A stretch of DNA of 13,199 bases from positions 1 to 13,199 of the forward strand of contig JASLFM010000463.1 in the NCBI GenBank assembly GCA_030150585.1. The letters run 5' to 3'. Numbering within the stretch: position 1 is the first letter of the stretch; each line of letters opens with the position of its first letter. Both the position numbers and the translations under genes were made by a program. The notes beneath the pieces are model-generated. The model had not been told where the DNA came from and searched no databases. It saw only the letters and a program-made list of their open reading frames with translations. This DNA comes from Acidovorax sp. (lineage in GTDB: Bacteria > Pseudomonadota > Gammaproteobacteria > Burkholderiales > Burkholderiaceae_C). Shown here piece by piece: positions 1-5,617 of the stretch.

Positions 1-81
1 GAAGTGACTGCATTTGGTCAGATTCGCCTAAGGTTCGCGGCCCAGCATGGGGCTCCTTCATCCACTCGAGGAGTCCGTACC

Positions 82-558
82 ATGCGCTTGCCCCTCTCTG
101 CCCTGATCGCCGCCATCGGCCTGTGCGGCGCCCTTTCGGCCACCGCCCAGACCCCGCCGGCCGACGCGCCCGCCGGCACCACCGTGCAGTGCAAGGACGG
201 CAGCTATGCCTCGCCCGACACCAAGCAGGGCGCCTGCAAGGGCCACAAGGGCATCAAGACCTGGTACGGCAAGGCCGCGGCAGCCCCCGCCGCTGCGGCA
301 CCGGCCGCCGCAGCACCGGCTGCACCAGCGACGCCCCCCGCAGCCAAGGACGCCGCCAAGGACGCCGCCATGCCGGCACCGGCCAAGACGGCAGCCCCGG
401 GCGGCGGCGCCGGCAAGGTCTGGGCCAACGACGAGACCAAGGTCTACCACTGCATGGGCGACCGCTACTACGGCAAGACCAAGAAGGGCGAGTACATGAC
501 CGAGGCCGACGCCAAGGCCAAGGGCATGCACGCCTCGCACAACAAGGCCTGCTCGTAG
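82..558 (+). CDS. Secreted DUF3761-type two-domain small protein
   Basis: Function unknown; a 158-residue exported protein. Residues 1-22 form a signal peptide with hydrophobic core LSALIAAIGLCGALSA and a likely cut after ATA22. Residues 35-63 match the DUF3761 pattern: a CKDG box with Cys37, then GACKGHKG with Cys52. An Ala/Pro/Lys linker (about 64-110) leads to a second small domain (112-157) with VYHCMGDRYYGKTKKGEYM and a final AC at Cys157. Four cysteines (37, 52, 124, 157) remain in the mature protein and could form disulfides or bind metal. I chose the ATG at 82 because GAGGAG (68-73) sits 8 bases before it and the signal peptide starts there; an upstream in-frame extension lacks both. 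It converges on the pseudouridine synthase gene. Family call is fairly secure; role is not known. Confidence 0.8.
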   Translation: MRLPLSALIAAIGLCGALSATAQTPPADAPAGTTVQCKDGSYASPDTKQGACKGHKGIKTWYGKAAAAPAAAAPAAAAPAAPATPPAAKDAAKDAAMPAPAKTAAPGGGAGKVWANDETKVYHCMGDRYYGKTKKGEYMTEADAKAKGMHASHNKACS

Positions 559-563
559 GCCTG

Positions 564-587
564 CGCGCGGCCCCAGGGGGCCGCGCG
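564..587. terminator. GC hairpin between convergent genes
   Basis: CGCGCGGCCCC (564-574) is the reverse complement of GGGGCCGCGCG (577-587), so both strands can fold a stem of up to 11 bp. It fills the gap between the stop codon of the DUF3761-type gene and that of the pseudouridine synthase gene. Placement suits a shared bidirectional terminator. Neither strand has a T run after the stem, so it is not a textbook intrinsic terminator and might act with Rho or by blocking 3' exonucleases. Confidence 0.5.
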
Positions 588-588
588 G

Positions 589-1464
589 TCAGAAGCGCTC
601 GTGCGGCCCCAGGTAGCGCCACTGCCCCTGCGGCAGGTGGCCCAGCGCCACGCGGCCGATGCGGATGCGCTTCAAGCCCACCACCTTGAGGCCCACGAGT
701 TCGCACATGCGGCGGATCTGGCGCTTCTTGCCTTCGGTGAGAACGAAGCGCAGCTGCTCGGGGTTCTGCCAATCCACCTGCGCGGGCTTGAGCGCCTGCC
801 CGTCGAGCGACAGGCCATGGCGCAGCCGCGCGAGCTGCGCCGCCGGAAAGGCCGCCTGCACGTTCACGGCCACGTCGCCATACTGCACGCGCACGAGGTA
901 CTCCTTGTCCACGGTGGAGTCTTCGCCGATGAGCTGGCGCGCCACACGCCCATCCTGCGTGAGCACGAGCAGGCCCACCGAGTCGATGTCGAGCCGGCCG
1001 CAGGGCGCCAGGCCGCGCAGCTGCGCGGGCGAGAAGCGCAGCCGGCCCGCATCGCCCTTCCAGTGCGTACGCGGGTTGATGAGCGCTACCGCGGGCGTGT
1101 GGCCATCCTCGGCCTGGCCGCTCACGTAGCCCACGGGCTTGTGCAGCAGGATGGTGACCTGCTGCTGTTGCTGGCCCTGGGCCTGGCGGTCCACCTCGAT
1201 GCGGTCGGCGGCCCCCACCTGCAGCCCCATGGTGGCCACCTGGCCATTGACGCGCACCCAGCCGCGCGCGATCCAGTCGTCGGCCTCGCGCCGCGAGCAC
1301 AACCCCAGGTCGGCCATGCGCTTGTTGAGGCGCACCGTGGCCGCGGGCGCCGCTGCGGGCGCAGCCTTGGCGGGCAGCGCGCGGACAGGAGCCTGCACGG
1401 GAGCGGGCGGGCGGCGCAGTGTCAGGCGGGTGGAGGACGGTGCAGGCGGCTTGGCGGAGGGCAT
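589..1464 (-). CDS. rluF: 23S rRNA pseudouridine synthase, RluF type
   Basis: Isomerises uridine to pseudouridine in rRNA; RluF of E. coli acts at U2604 of 23S rRNA. The 291-residue protein has an S4 RNA-binding domain (about 44-92, VRLNKRMADLGLCSRREAD), then the RsuA-family catalytic domain (about 103-285). The catalytic motif GRLDIDSVGLLVLTQDG is at 156-172 with nucleophile Asp159. GKKRQIRRM (245-253) is the conserved C-terminal box. The S4 segment NGQVATMGLQV resembles RluF more than RsuA or RluB, but the exact target uridine is inferred. Residues 1-42 are a Pro/Ala/Lys-rich tail unlike the E. coli protein. I took the first ATG (1464); a TTG at 1551 in the same frame would add 29 poorly conserved-looking residues, and neither start has a clear ribosome site. 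The long frames opposite this gene are shadows. Confidence 0.8.
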   Translation of the reverse strand: MPSAKPPAPSSTRLTLRRPPAPVQAPVRALPAKAAPAAAPAATVRLNKRMADLGLCSRREADDWIARGWVRVNGQVATMGLQVGAADRIEVDRQAQGQQQQQVTILLHKPVGYVSGQAEDGHTPAVALINPRTHWKGDAGRLRFSPAQLRGLAPCGRLDIDSVGLLVLTQDGRVARQLIGEDSTVDKEYLVRVQYGDVAVNVQAAFPAAQLARLRHGLSLDGQALKPAQVDWQNPEQLRFVLTEGKKRQIRRMCELVGLKVVGLKRIRIGRVALGHLPQGQWRYLGPHERF

Positions 1465-1587
1465 GGCGGGCGGGCGCGGTAAAGCAGTGATTGTCCCGCA
1501 TGGCCCTGGGGCCGCCCTGCCACCGCAGGCGCCCTCATTTGTAACAAACAAGCCTCTGACCGCCCTCCGCCTATCGCTTCATAAAAG

Positions 1588-1633
1588 ATAGCAAATAGCG
1601 AAGAATTTAAGGGCATTTGCTATGCTTTCGCTA
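1588..1633. repeat. Interleaved inverted repeats of TAGCRAA
   Basis: ATAGCAAA (1588-1595) and the adjoining TAGCGAA (1596-1602) are followed in the same order by their exact reverse complements TTTGCTAT (1616-1623) and TTCGCTA (1627-1633). The arms therefore interleave (A, B, A', B') instead of nesting. Equally, it is four copies of TAGCRAA, two in each orientation. A cluster of protein-binding sites seems more likely than an RNA fold, as one connecting loop would be only 3 bases. Function unknown. Confidence 0.5.
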
Positions 1634-1688
1634 GATGCAGACCTCCTTCTGGCGTCCAGAAAACCCCTGCTTTTGCCAAGGCTTTTGT

Positions 1689-1733
1689 AACAATGGTTTC
1701 ATGCCGTTAGCGCATGAAGCTATCCGCATTGTT
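1689..1733. repeat. Nested inverted repeat upstream of chemoreceptor
   Basis: Outer arms AACAATG (1689-1695) and CATTGTT (1727-1733) are exact reverse complements. Inside them, TTCATGC (1698-1704) and GCATGAA (1712-1718) are also exact, around a 7-base loop. G1696-C1720 and T1697-G1719 can extend the inner stem until it stacks on the outer arm, leaving one bulge (1721-1726) on the right. It ends 72 bases before the chemoreceptor start. It could be an operator, a leader RNA hairpin, or a terminator of upstream transcription. Confidence 0.55.
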
Positions 1734-1805
1734 CATCCACGTGCGCGGTGATCCTGCCTACACTGCCCGCCAGCCGCCCTTCGTCCCTCGTTCGCCGGAA
1801 GACCC

Positions 1806-3458
1806 ATGGCCCCTACTGCATCTTCTCTCCGTTCGCTCTCGATCTCCCGCCGCCTGGGCCTGGGCTTCGCCAGCATGATCGTTCTGGTGCTGGCCATCGC
1901 GGGCGCAGGGCTCTACGCCGTGCAGTCGATCCATGCGCAAATGCAGCAGGTCACCGGCGCGGGCGCGGACAAGACCCGGCTCGTCAACAGCATGCTGGAG
2001 AGCATGAGCGCCATCGGCCTCGCCAGCCGCTCGGCCACGATGCTCAACGACATCGACGCCAAGCGCTCCGCCGAGCAGGTGCAGCAAACGCAGCAAACGG
2101 TGGCCAAGTACCGGCGCGAGGAAGAACAGCTCGCGGCCCTGCTCCAGCAGGGCGCCACCGACGAGGAGTCGCGCCTGCTCGCGGATGTCCGCGCGCTGGC
2201 GCAGAAGACGCTGCCCCAGCTCGACGCGGCGCTGAAGTCCGCCGTGGACGGCGACACCGTGGACGCCACGCTGTCGCTCATGACCCGCGTGGCGCCCGAG
2301 GAGGCGCGCTGGCGCGGCACGCTGCTCGAACTCGTGGCGCTGCAGGACCGCCTCAACGCCGGCGCCACGGCCGCGGCCGACGCCATGCAGGCCCGGCTGC
2401 GCGCCATCATGGGCGTGCTCGTCGCGCTCGGCGTGGCCCTGGGCGTGCTGATCGCCTGGCGCACCACGCGCAGCATCACCGCGCCGATCGGCCGTGCCGT
2501 GGTGGTGGCCGAGCGCATCGCGCGCGGCGACCTCACGTCGCAGGTGGAAGTACGCATCCACGACGAAACCGGCCGCCTGCTCGAAGCCATCGCCGCCATG
2601 CAAAGCCGCCTGCACGCACTGGTGGGCGGCATCGCGCAGGCCGCGGACTCGATCCTGGTGGCGAGTTCCGAAGTGGCCTCGGGCAACGTGGACCTGAGCC
2701 AGCGCACCGAGCACACCTCGCACAGCCTGCAGCAGGCAGCCAGCGCACTGGCCGAGCTCACGGGCACCGTGGGCCAGAGCGCCGACGCGGCGCAGCAGGC
2801 CAATACGCTCGCGGCCGGCGCATCGGACGCCGCGTCGCGGGGAGGCGAAGTCGTGGCCCGCGTGGTGAGCACCATGGAGGGCATCAGCGCGAGCTCGCGC
2901 AAGATTGCCGACATCATCGGCGTGATCGACGGCATCGCATTCCAGACCAACATCCTCGCGCTGAACGCGGCGGTGGAGGCCGCGCGCGCGGGCGAGCAGG
3001 GCCGGGGCTTCGCCGTGGTGGCGGGCGAGGTGCGCAGCCTCGCGGGCCGCGCAGCGCAGGCCGCGCACGAGATCAAGGCCTTGATCGGCGCGAGCGTCGG
3101 GCAGGTGCAGGAGGGCAGCAACCAGGTGCAGCATGCGGGGCAGGCCATCGAGGAGCTCGTGCAGTCCGTGCAGCGCGTCTCCAGCATCATGGGCGAGATC
3201 ACTGCCGCGAGCCGCGAGCAGAGCCAGCGCATCACGCAGGTGAGCGAGGCGGTGGGCACGCTCGACGATGTTACGCAGCAGAACGCCGCGCTGGTCGAGG
3301 AAAGCGCCGCCGCGGCCGACAGCCTCAAGGACCAGGCCGGCAAGCTGGCCCAGATGGTGCACGCCTTCCGCCTCACGCGCGAAGCCGAGGGCGGCGCGCG
3401 GGACTGGGAGCCACCCGCCGCGCTGGCGCAGCCCGCGCGCCCACTGCGCCTGGGCTGA
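1806..3458 (+). CDS. Methyl-accepting chemotaxis protein
   Basis: An inner-membrane chemoreceptor of 550 residues that relays ligand binding to CheA/CheW. TM1 is about 18-40. A periplasmic four-helix-bundle-sized domain covers about 41-198, TM2 about 199-218, HAMP about 219-270. The cytoplasmic signalling hairpin runs from about 290 to 520. Its conserved tip has FQTNILALNAAVEAARAGEQ (379-398) and GRGFAVVAGEVRSLAGRAA (399-417), which bind the kinase and coupling protein. The C-terminal tail (523-550) has no xWxxF tether for CheR/CheB. The ATG at 1806 is preceded by GGAAGA only 3 bases away, so the ribosome site is imperfect, but the N-terminal Arg-rich segment before TM1 is typical. No other che gene is in the window. 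The ligand cannot be predicted; regulation of the next gene cluster gives at most a hint. Confidence 0.95.
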   Translation: MAPTASSLRSLSISRRLGLGFASMIVLVLAIAGAGLYAVQSIHAQMQQVTGAGADKTRLVNSMLESMSAIGLASRSATMLNDIDAKRSAEQVQQTQQTVAKYRREEEQLAALLQQGATDEESRLLADVRALAQKTLPQLDAALKSAVDGDTVDATLSLMTRVAPEEARWRGTLLELVALQDRLNAGATAAADAMQARLRAIMGVLVALGVALGVLIAWRTTRSITAPIGRAVVVAERIARGDLTSQVEVRIHDETGRLLEAIAAMQSRLHALVGGIAQAADSILVASSEVASGNVDLSQRTEHTSHSLQQAASALAELTGTVGQSADAAQQANTLAAGASDAASRGGEVVARVVSTMEGISASSRKIADIIGVIDGIAFQTNILALNAAVEAARAGEQGRGFAVVAGEVRSLAGRAAQAAHEIKALIGASVGQVQEGSNQVQHAGQAIEELVQSVQRVSSIMGEITAASREQSQRITQVSEAVGTLDDVTQQNAALVEESAAAADSLKDQAGKLAQMVHAFRLTREAEGGARDWEPPAALAQPARPLRLG

Positions 3459-3467
3459 GCTCAGCCC
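3452..3467. terminator. 16-bp palindrome over two stop codons
   Basis: GGGCTGAG followed directly by CTCAGCCC is a perfect palindrome. It contains the TGA stop of the chemoreceptor gene (3456-3458) and the TGA stop of the convergent regulator gene (3461-3463 on the other strand), which are separated by two bases. Position and symmetry suggest a shared 3'-end element. There is no T run on either side, and with no spacer the innermost pairs would open to form the loop, leaving about 6 bp. Confidence 0.4.
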
Positions 3468-4174
3468 CGTAGCGCGGTGCCGCGCAGGGCCTCCAGCTCC
3501 AGCACGCGCACGCCGCCGTACTCGATCCGGATCACCCCCTGCGCCTGCAGCGCGGCCAGCGCCTCGTTCACGCGCTGGCGCGACAGGCCCACAAGGTAGG
3601 CCAGCTCCTGCTGGGTGATGCGCAGCACCTCGCCCACGCCGGGGTAGAGCACGGGGTTGAACAGCGCCGCCAGGCTGCGCGCCACACGTACGTCGGGGCT
3701 GTTGAGTCGGTCGATCTCGCGCGCCGCGATGAACTGGCCCAGGCGCTCGTTGAGCTGGTCCATCACGAAGCGGTTGAAGGCGATGGAGTGGTCCAGCAGC
3801 CAGTGGAAGGTGTCGATCGGCAAGCCCGCCACCACGCTCTTGCGCAGCGCCTGGATGTTGTAGCGGTAGGGCTCGCGCTTGACGGCCGTGCCCTCGCCGA
3901 ACCAGCCTCCGGGCGGCACGCCCGTGAAAGTCATCGTGAGGCCCTGGGCATTGTCGGCGCTCATCTTGAGCAGGCCTTCGATCACACCGAACCAGTAGGT
4001 AACGGGGCGGCCGATGCGGCACACGTAGTCGCCCGCCTTGGCGTCGCCCACGACCAGGGCCGCTACGGCGCGCTCGCGCGCCTCCGGCTGGAGCAAGCCC
4101 AGCCAGGGAATGCCGTCGAGTTCATCCGCCCTGGGCGGGCGGCGGCGCTGGTGCAGCGAGAGGTCTTGGCTCAT
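3461..4174 (-). CDS. CRP/FNR-family transcriptional regulator
   Basis: A 237-residue DNA-binding regulator. Residues about 30-140 form the cyclic-nucleotide-binding-type beta barrel (GVIEGLLKMS, GGWFGEG), about 140-160 the dimer helix, about 163-230 the winged helix-turn-helix (ITQQELAYLVGLSRQRVNEA, 186-205). In the phosphate-binding cassette the usual GEL...RSA reads GEG...RYN (93-105). Arg may be kept but Ser is lost, so cAMP seems an unlikely ligand. The only cysteine is Cys52, so an FNR-type iron-sulfur cluster is excluded. In the recognition helix, CRP's Arg180-Glu181 correspond to Arg199-Gln200 and CRP's Arg185 to Glu204, predicting a site that differs from TGTGA. It is divergent from binding protein 1 across 142 bases that hold the repeated TGTC-N8-GACA site. 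I chose the ATG at 4174 because the conserved domain begins soon after; a longer frame would run through the operator and into the neighbouring gene. Confidence 0.9.
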   Translation of the reverse strand: MSQDLSLHQRRRPPRADELDGIPWLGLLQPEARERAVAALVVGDAKAGDYVCRIGRPVTYWFGVIEGLLKMSADNAQGLTMTFTGVPPGGWFGEGTAVKREPYRYNIQALRKSVVAGLPIDTFHWLLDHSIAFNRFVMDQLNERLGQFIAAREIDRLNSPDVRVARSLAALFNPVLYPGVGEVLRITQQELAYLVGLSRQRVNEALAALQAQGVIRIEYGGVRVLELEALRGTALRG

Positions 4175-4235
4175 CGGTTCCGGAAGGCCGCGCACCCGTG
4201 CGCGGCACGGCCACTTTACGGGAATACCACGACGA

Positions 4236-4257
4236 AGATTGTCGTCACAAAGACAGA
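4236..4257. promoter_or_regulatory. Candidate operator, copy 1 (TGTC-N8-GACA)
   Basis: A 22-bp sequence beginning AGATTGTCGTCA and ending AAGACAGA, with 21 of 22 bases identical to copy 2 at 5497-5518. Its core TGTC (4240-4243) and GACA (4252-4255) are reverse complements in a 16-bp span, the same span as the CRP consensus TGTGA-N6-TCACA. It lies near the middle of the divergent region, its end 61 bases from the regulator start codon and 59 bases from that of binding protein 1. Control of both genes by the adjacent regulator is inferred. Confidence 0.6.
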
Positions 4258-4316
4258 TTTTTGGCAATTGGCATCCCAAGATCGGCGCCTTCGCCGATGA
4301 CCGAGGAGACCTTTCC

Positions 4317-5462
4317 ATGCCCCGTACCGCCCCCCGCCTGCACCGCCGCGCGCTGCTCGCCAGCGCTGTCGCCCTGCCCTGGCTGCGCCCCGGCGCGGCC
4401 CGCGCGCAGGACGCCACGCTCAAGCTCGGACAGTCCACCGACCTCACGGGGCCGCTGGGCGAGCTCGGCTCGGCCATGCACCAGGGCGCGCAGGCCGCCT
4501 TCGCGGCAGTGAATGCGCGCGGCGGCATCCACGGCCGCAGCATCGCGCTGCAGACGCTAGACGACGCCTACGAGGTGCCGCGGTCCCTGGCGAACGTCCA
4601 GCAATTCCTGGCAGACCGCGACACTTTCGCGCTGTTCAACTGCATGGGCACGCCCAACATCGAGGCCATGCTGCCGCAGGTGCTCGAATCGGGGATTCCG
4701 TTCTTCGCACCGTTCACGGGCGCGCTGCTCAGCCGCGTGCCGCAGCGCAGCGTGTTCAACATCCGTGCAAGCTACGCCGAAGAGGCCGAGAAGCTGGTGC
4801 AGCACCTGGCCACGATCGGCATCCAGCGCATCGGCATCGTCTACCAGGCCAACGCCTTCGGCAAGGAAGTCTTCACGGCCGCCCAGCGCTCCATGGCCAG
4901 GCTGCAGCTCGCCGAGGGCACATCGGTCACCGTGGAGAACAGCGCGAACGACGCCGGCGCCGCTGCGGCCAAGCTTGCGCAAGCCCAACCCGAGGCCGTG
5001 ATCGTGGGCCTGGCGGGCAAGCCCACGCTCGCCTTCGTGAAAGCCTTCCGCGCGCTGCGGCGAGGCACCACGCTCTATGCGCTGTCGGTCATGGGCACGG
5101 CCGCCACCGTGCGCGCGCTGGGGGTCGACGCCACCGGCATGGCCATCACCCAGGTGGTGCCGCTGCCCACGAATGCCGTGGTGCCCGTGGTGCGCGAATT
5201 CCTGCAGGCCTGGAAGGCCAGTGGCGCGAAGGGCGAGCCCTCGCACCTCGCACTCGAGGGCTACATCAACGCGCGGGTGTGCTGCGAGGCGCTGCAGCGC
5301 GCGGGACGCAACCCCACGCGCACGGCCTTCATCGACGCAACCTGGAGCCTCCGTAAATTCGACCTGGGTGGCTTCGAGATCAGCGCCACCGAACCCGGCC
5401 GCAATGCGTCGCGCTTCGTGGAGCTGACCCTGGTGGGGCGCGACGGCCGCTTCGTGCGCTGA
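4317..5462 (+). CDS. HAAT-type ABC transporter binding protein 1
   Basis: A 381-residue periplasmic ligand-binding protein of the type I (Peripla_BP_6, LivJ-like) fold. The signal peptide is residues 1-30 (HRRALLASAVALPWLRPGAA core, cut after ARA30); Arg10-Arg11 before the hydrophobic stretch make Tat export possible but not certain. The mature protein starts with LKLGQSTDLTGPLGELGSAM, a classic first strand and ligand loop, followed by GAQAAFAAVNARGGIHGR. The hinge-side motif IGIVYQANAFGKEVF (about 175-189) is also typical. GAGGAG (4303-4308), 8 bases before the ATG at 4317, decides the start. It differs from binding protein 2 in this cluster by length and sequence, so it is not a recent duplicate. 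It may be a second ligand receptor for the importer or may signal separately. The substrate is unknown; the family includes binders of amino acids, amides, urea and aromatic acids. Confidence 0.9.
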   Translation: MPRTAPRLHRRALLASAVALPWLRPGAARAQDATLKLGQSTDLTGPLGELGSAMHQGAQAAFAAVNARGGIHGRSIALQTLDDAYEVPRSLANVQQFLADRDTFALFNCMGTPNIEAMLPQVLESGIPFFAPFTGALLSRVPQRSVFNIRASYAEEAEKLVQHLATIGIQRIGIVYQANAFGKEVFTAAQRSMARLQLAEGTSVTVENSANDAGAAAAKLAQAQPEAVIVGLAGKPTLAFVKAFRALRRGTTLYALSVMGTAATVRALGVDATGMAITQVVPLPTNAVVPVVREFLQAWKASGAKGEPSHLALEGYINARVCCEALQRAGRNPTRTAFIDATWSLRKFDLGGFEISATEPGRNASRFVELTLVGRDGRFVR

Positions 5463-5496
5463 GCCGCGCAGGTTAACCCGATGAGGAGTTTCCCCT

Positions 5497-5518
5497 AGAT
5501 TGTCGTCGCAAAGACAGA
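5497..5518. promoter_or_regulatory. Candidate operator, copy 2 (TGTC-N8-GACA)
   Basis: Second copy of the 22-bp repeat, differing from copy 1 only by G for A at 5508. TGTC is at 5501-5504 and GACA at 5513-5516. It lies in the 155-base spacer after binding protein 1, ending 99 bases before the acyl-CoA synthetase start codon, so the synthetase and transporter genes may have their own regulated promoter. An 8-bp palindrome TGACGTCA (5520-5527) follows it. I could not place a convincing -35/-10 pair. Confidence 0.6.
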
Positions 5519-5617
5519 ATGACGTCAAAGCCGTTCCTACCATTCGTTGCAAATGACGCGGCCTGCATGCCTAGCGCACGCCGGCCCAGCCCGATCTTCG
5601 AACCACAGGAAACGTCA

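Larger units (their letters stand above)
1465..1805. other. Gene-free divergent spacer, rluF to chemoreceptor
   Basis: This 341-base spacer has no convincing coding frame and must hold promoters for both flanking genes. It is clearly AT-richer than the genes, especially 1538-1740. It contains a 10-base direct repeat (TTTGTAACAA at 1538-1547 and 1684-1693), a cluster of TAGCRAA motifs in both orientations (1588-1633), and a nested inverted repeat (1689-1733). I looked for a sigma-28 flagellar promoter for the chemoreceptor and found no properly spaced one. Confidence 0.6.

Noticed and set aside
254..1501. Long frames opposite and alongside the pseudouridine synthase gene.
   Set aside because: Low-complexity Arg/Ala/Gly sequence with no domain; the RluF-type frame carries the catalytic motif and S4 domain.
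1684..1710. Possible sigma-28 flagellar promoter (GCCGTTAG at 1703-1710) before the chemoreceptor gene.
   Set aside because: Only 6 of 8 bases fit the -10 element, and no TAAA-type -35 element lies at the required distance.
1758..4022. A 754-codon open frame on the minus strand across the chemoreceptor and regulator genes.
   Set aside because: It is His/Arg/Gly-rich, has no recognisable motif, and overlaps two genes with full domain structures. Long antisense frames are common in GC-rich DNA.
4236..4257. Reading the 22-bp repeat as a coding element, since its reverse strand encodes CLCDDNL in both copies.
   Set aside because: The frames differ on both sides of the repeat and belong to no supported gene; a protein-binding site explains the conservation better.
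5519..5617. Upstream in-frame ATG that would lengthen the acyl-CoA synthetase by 33 residues.
   Set aside because: It directly abuts the operator repeat, has no ribosome site, and the extension does not look like the family N-terminus, which begins at 5618.
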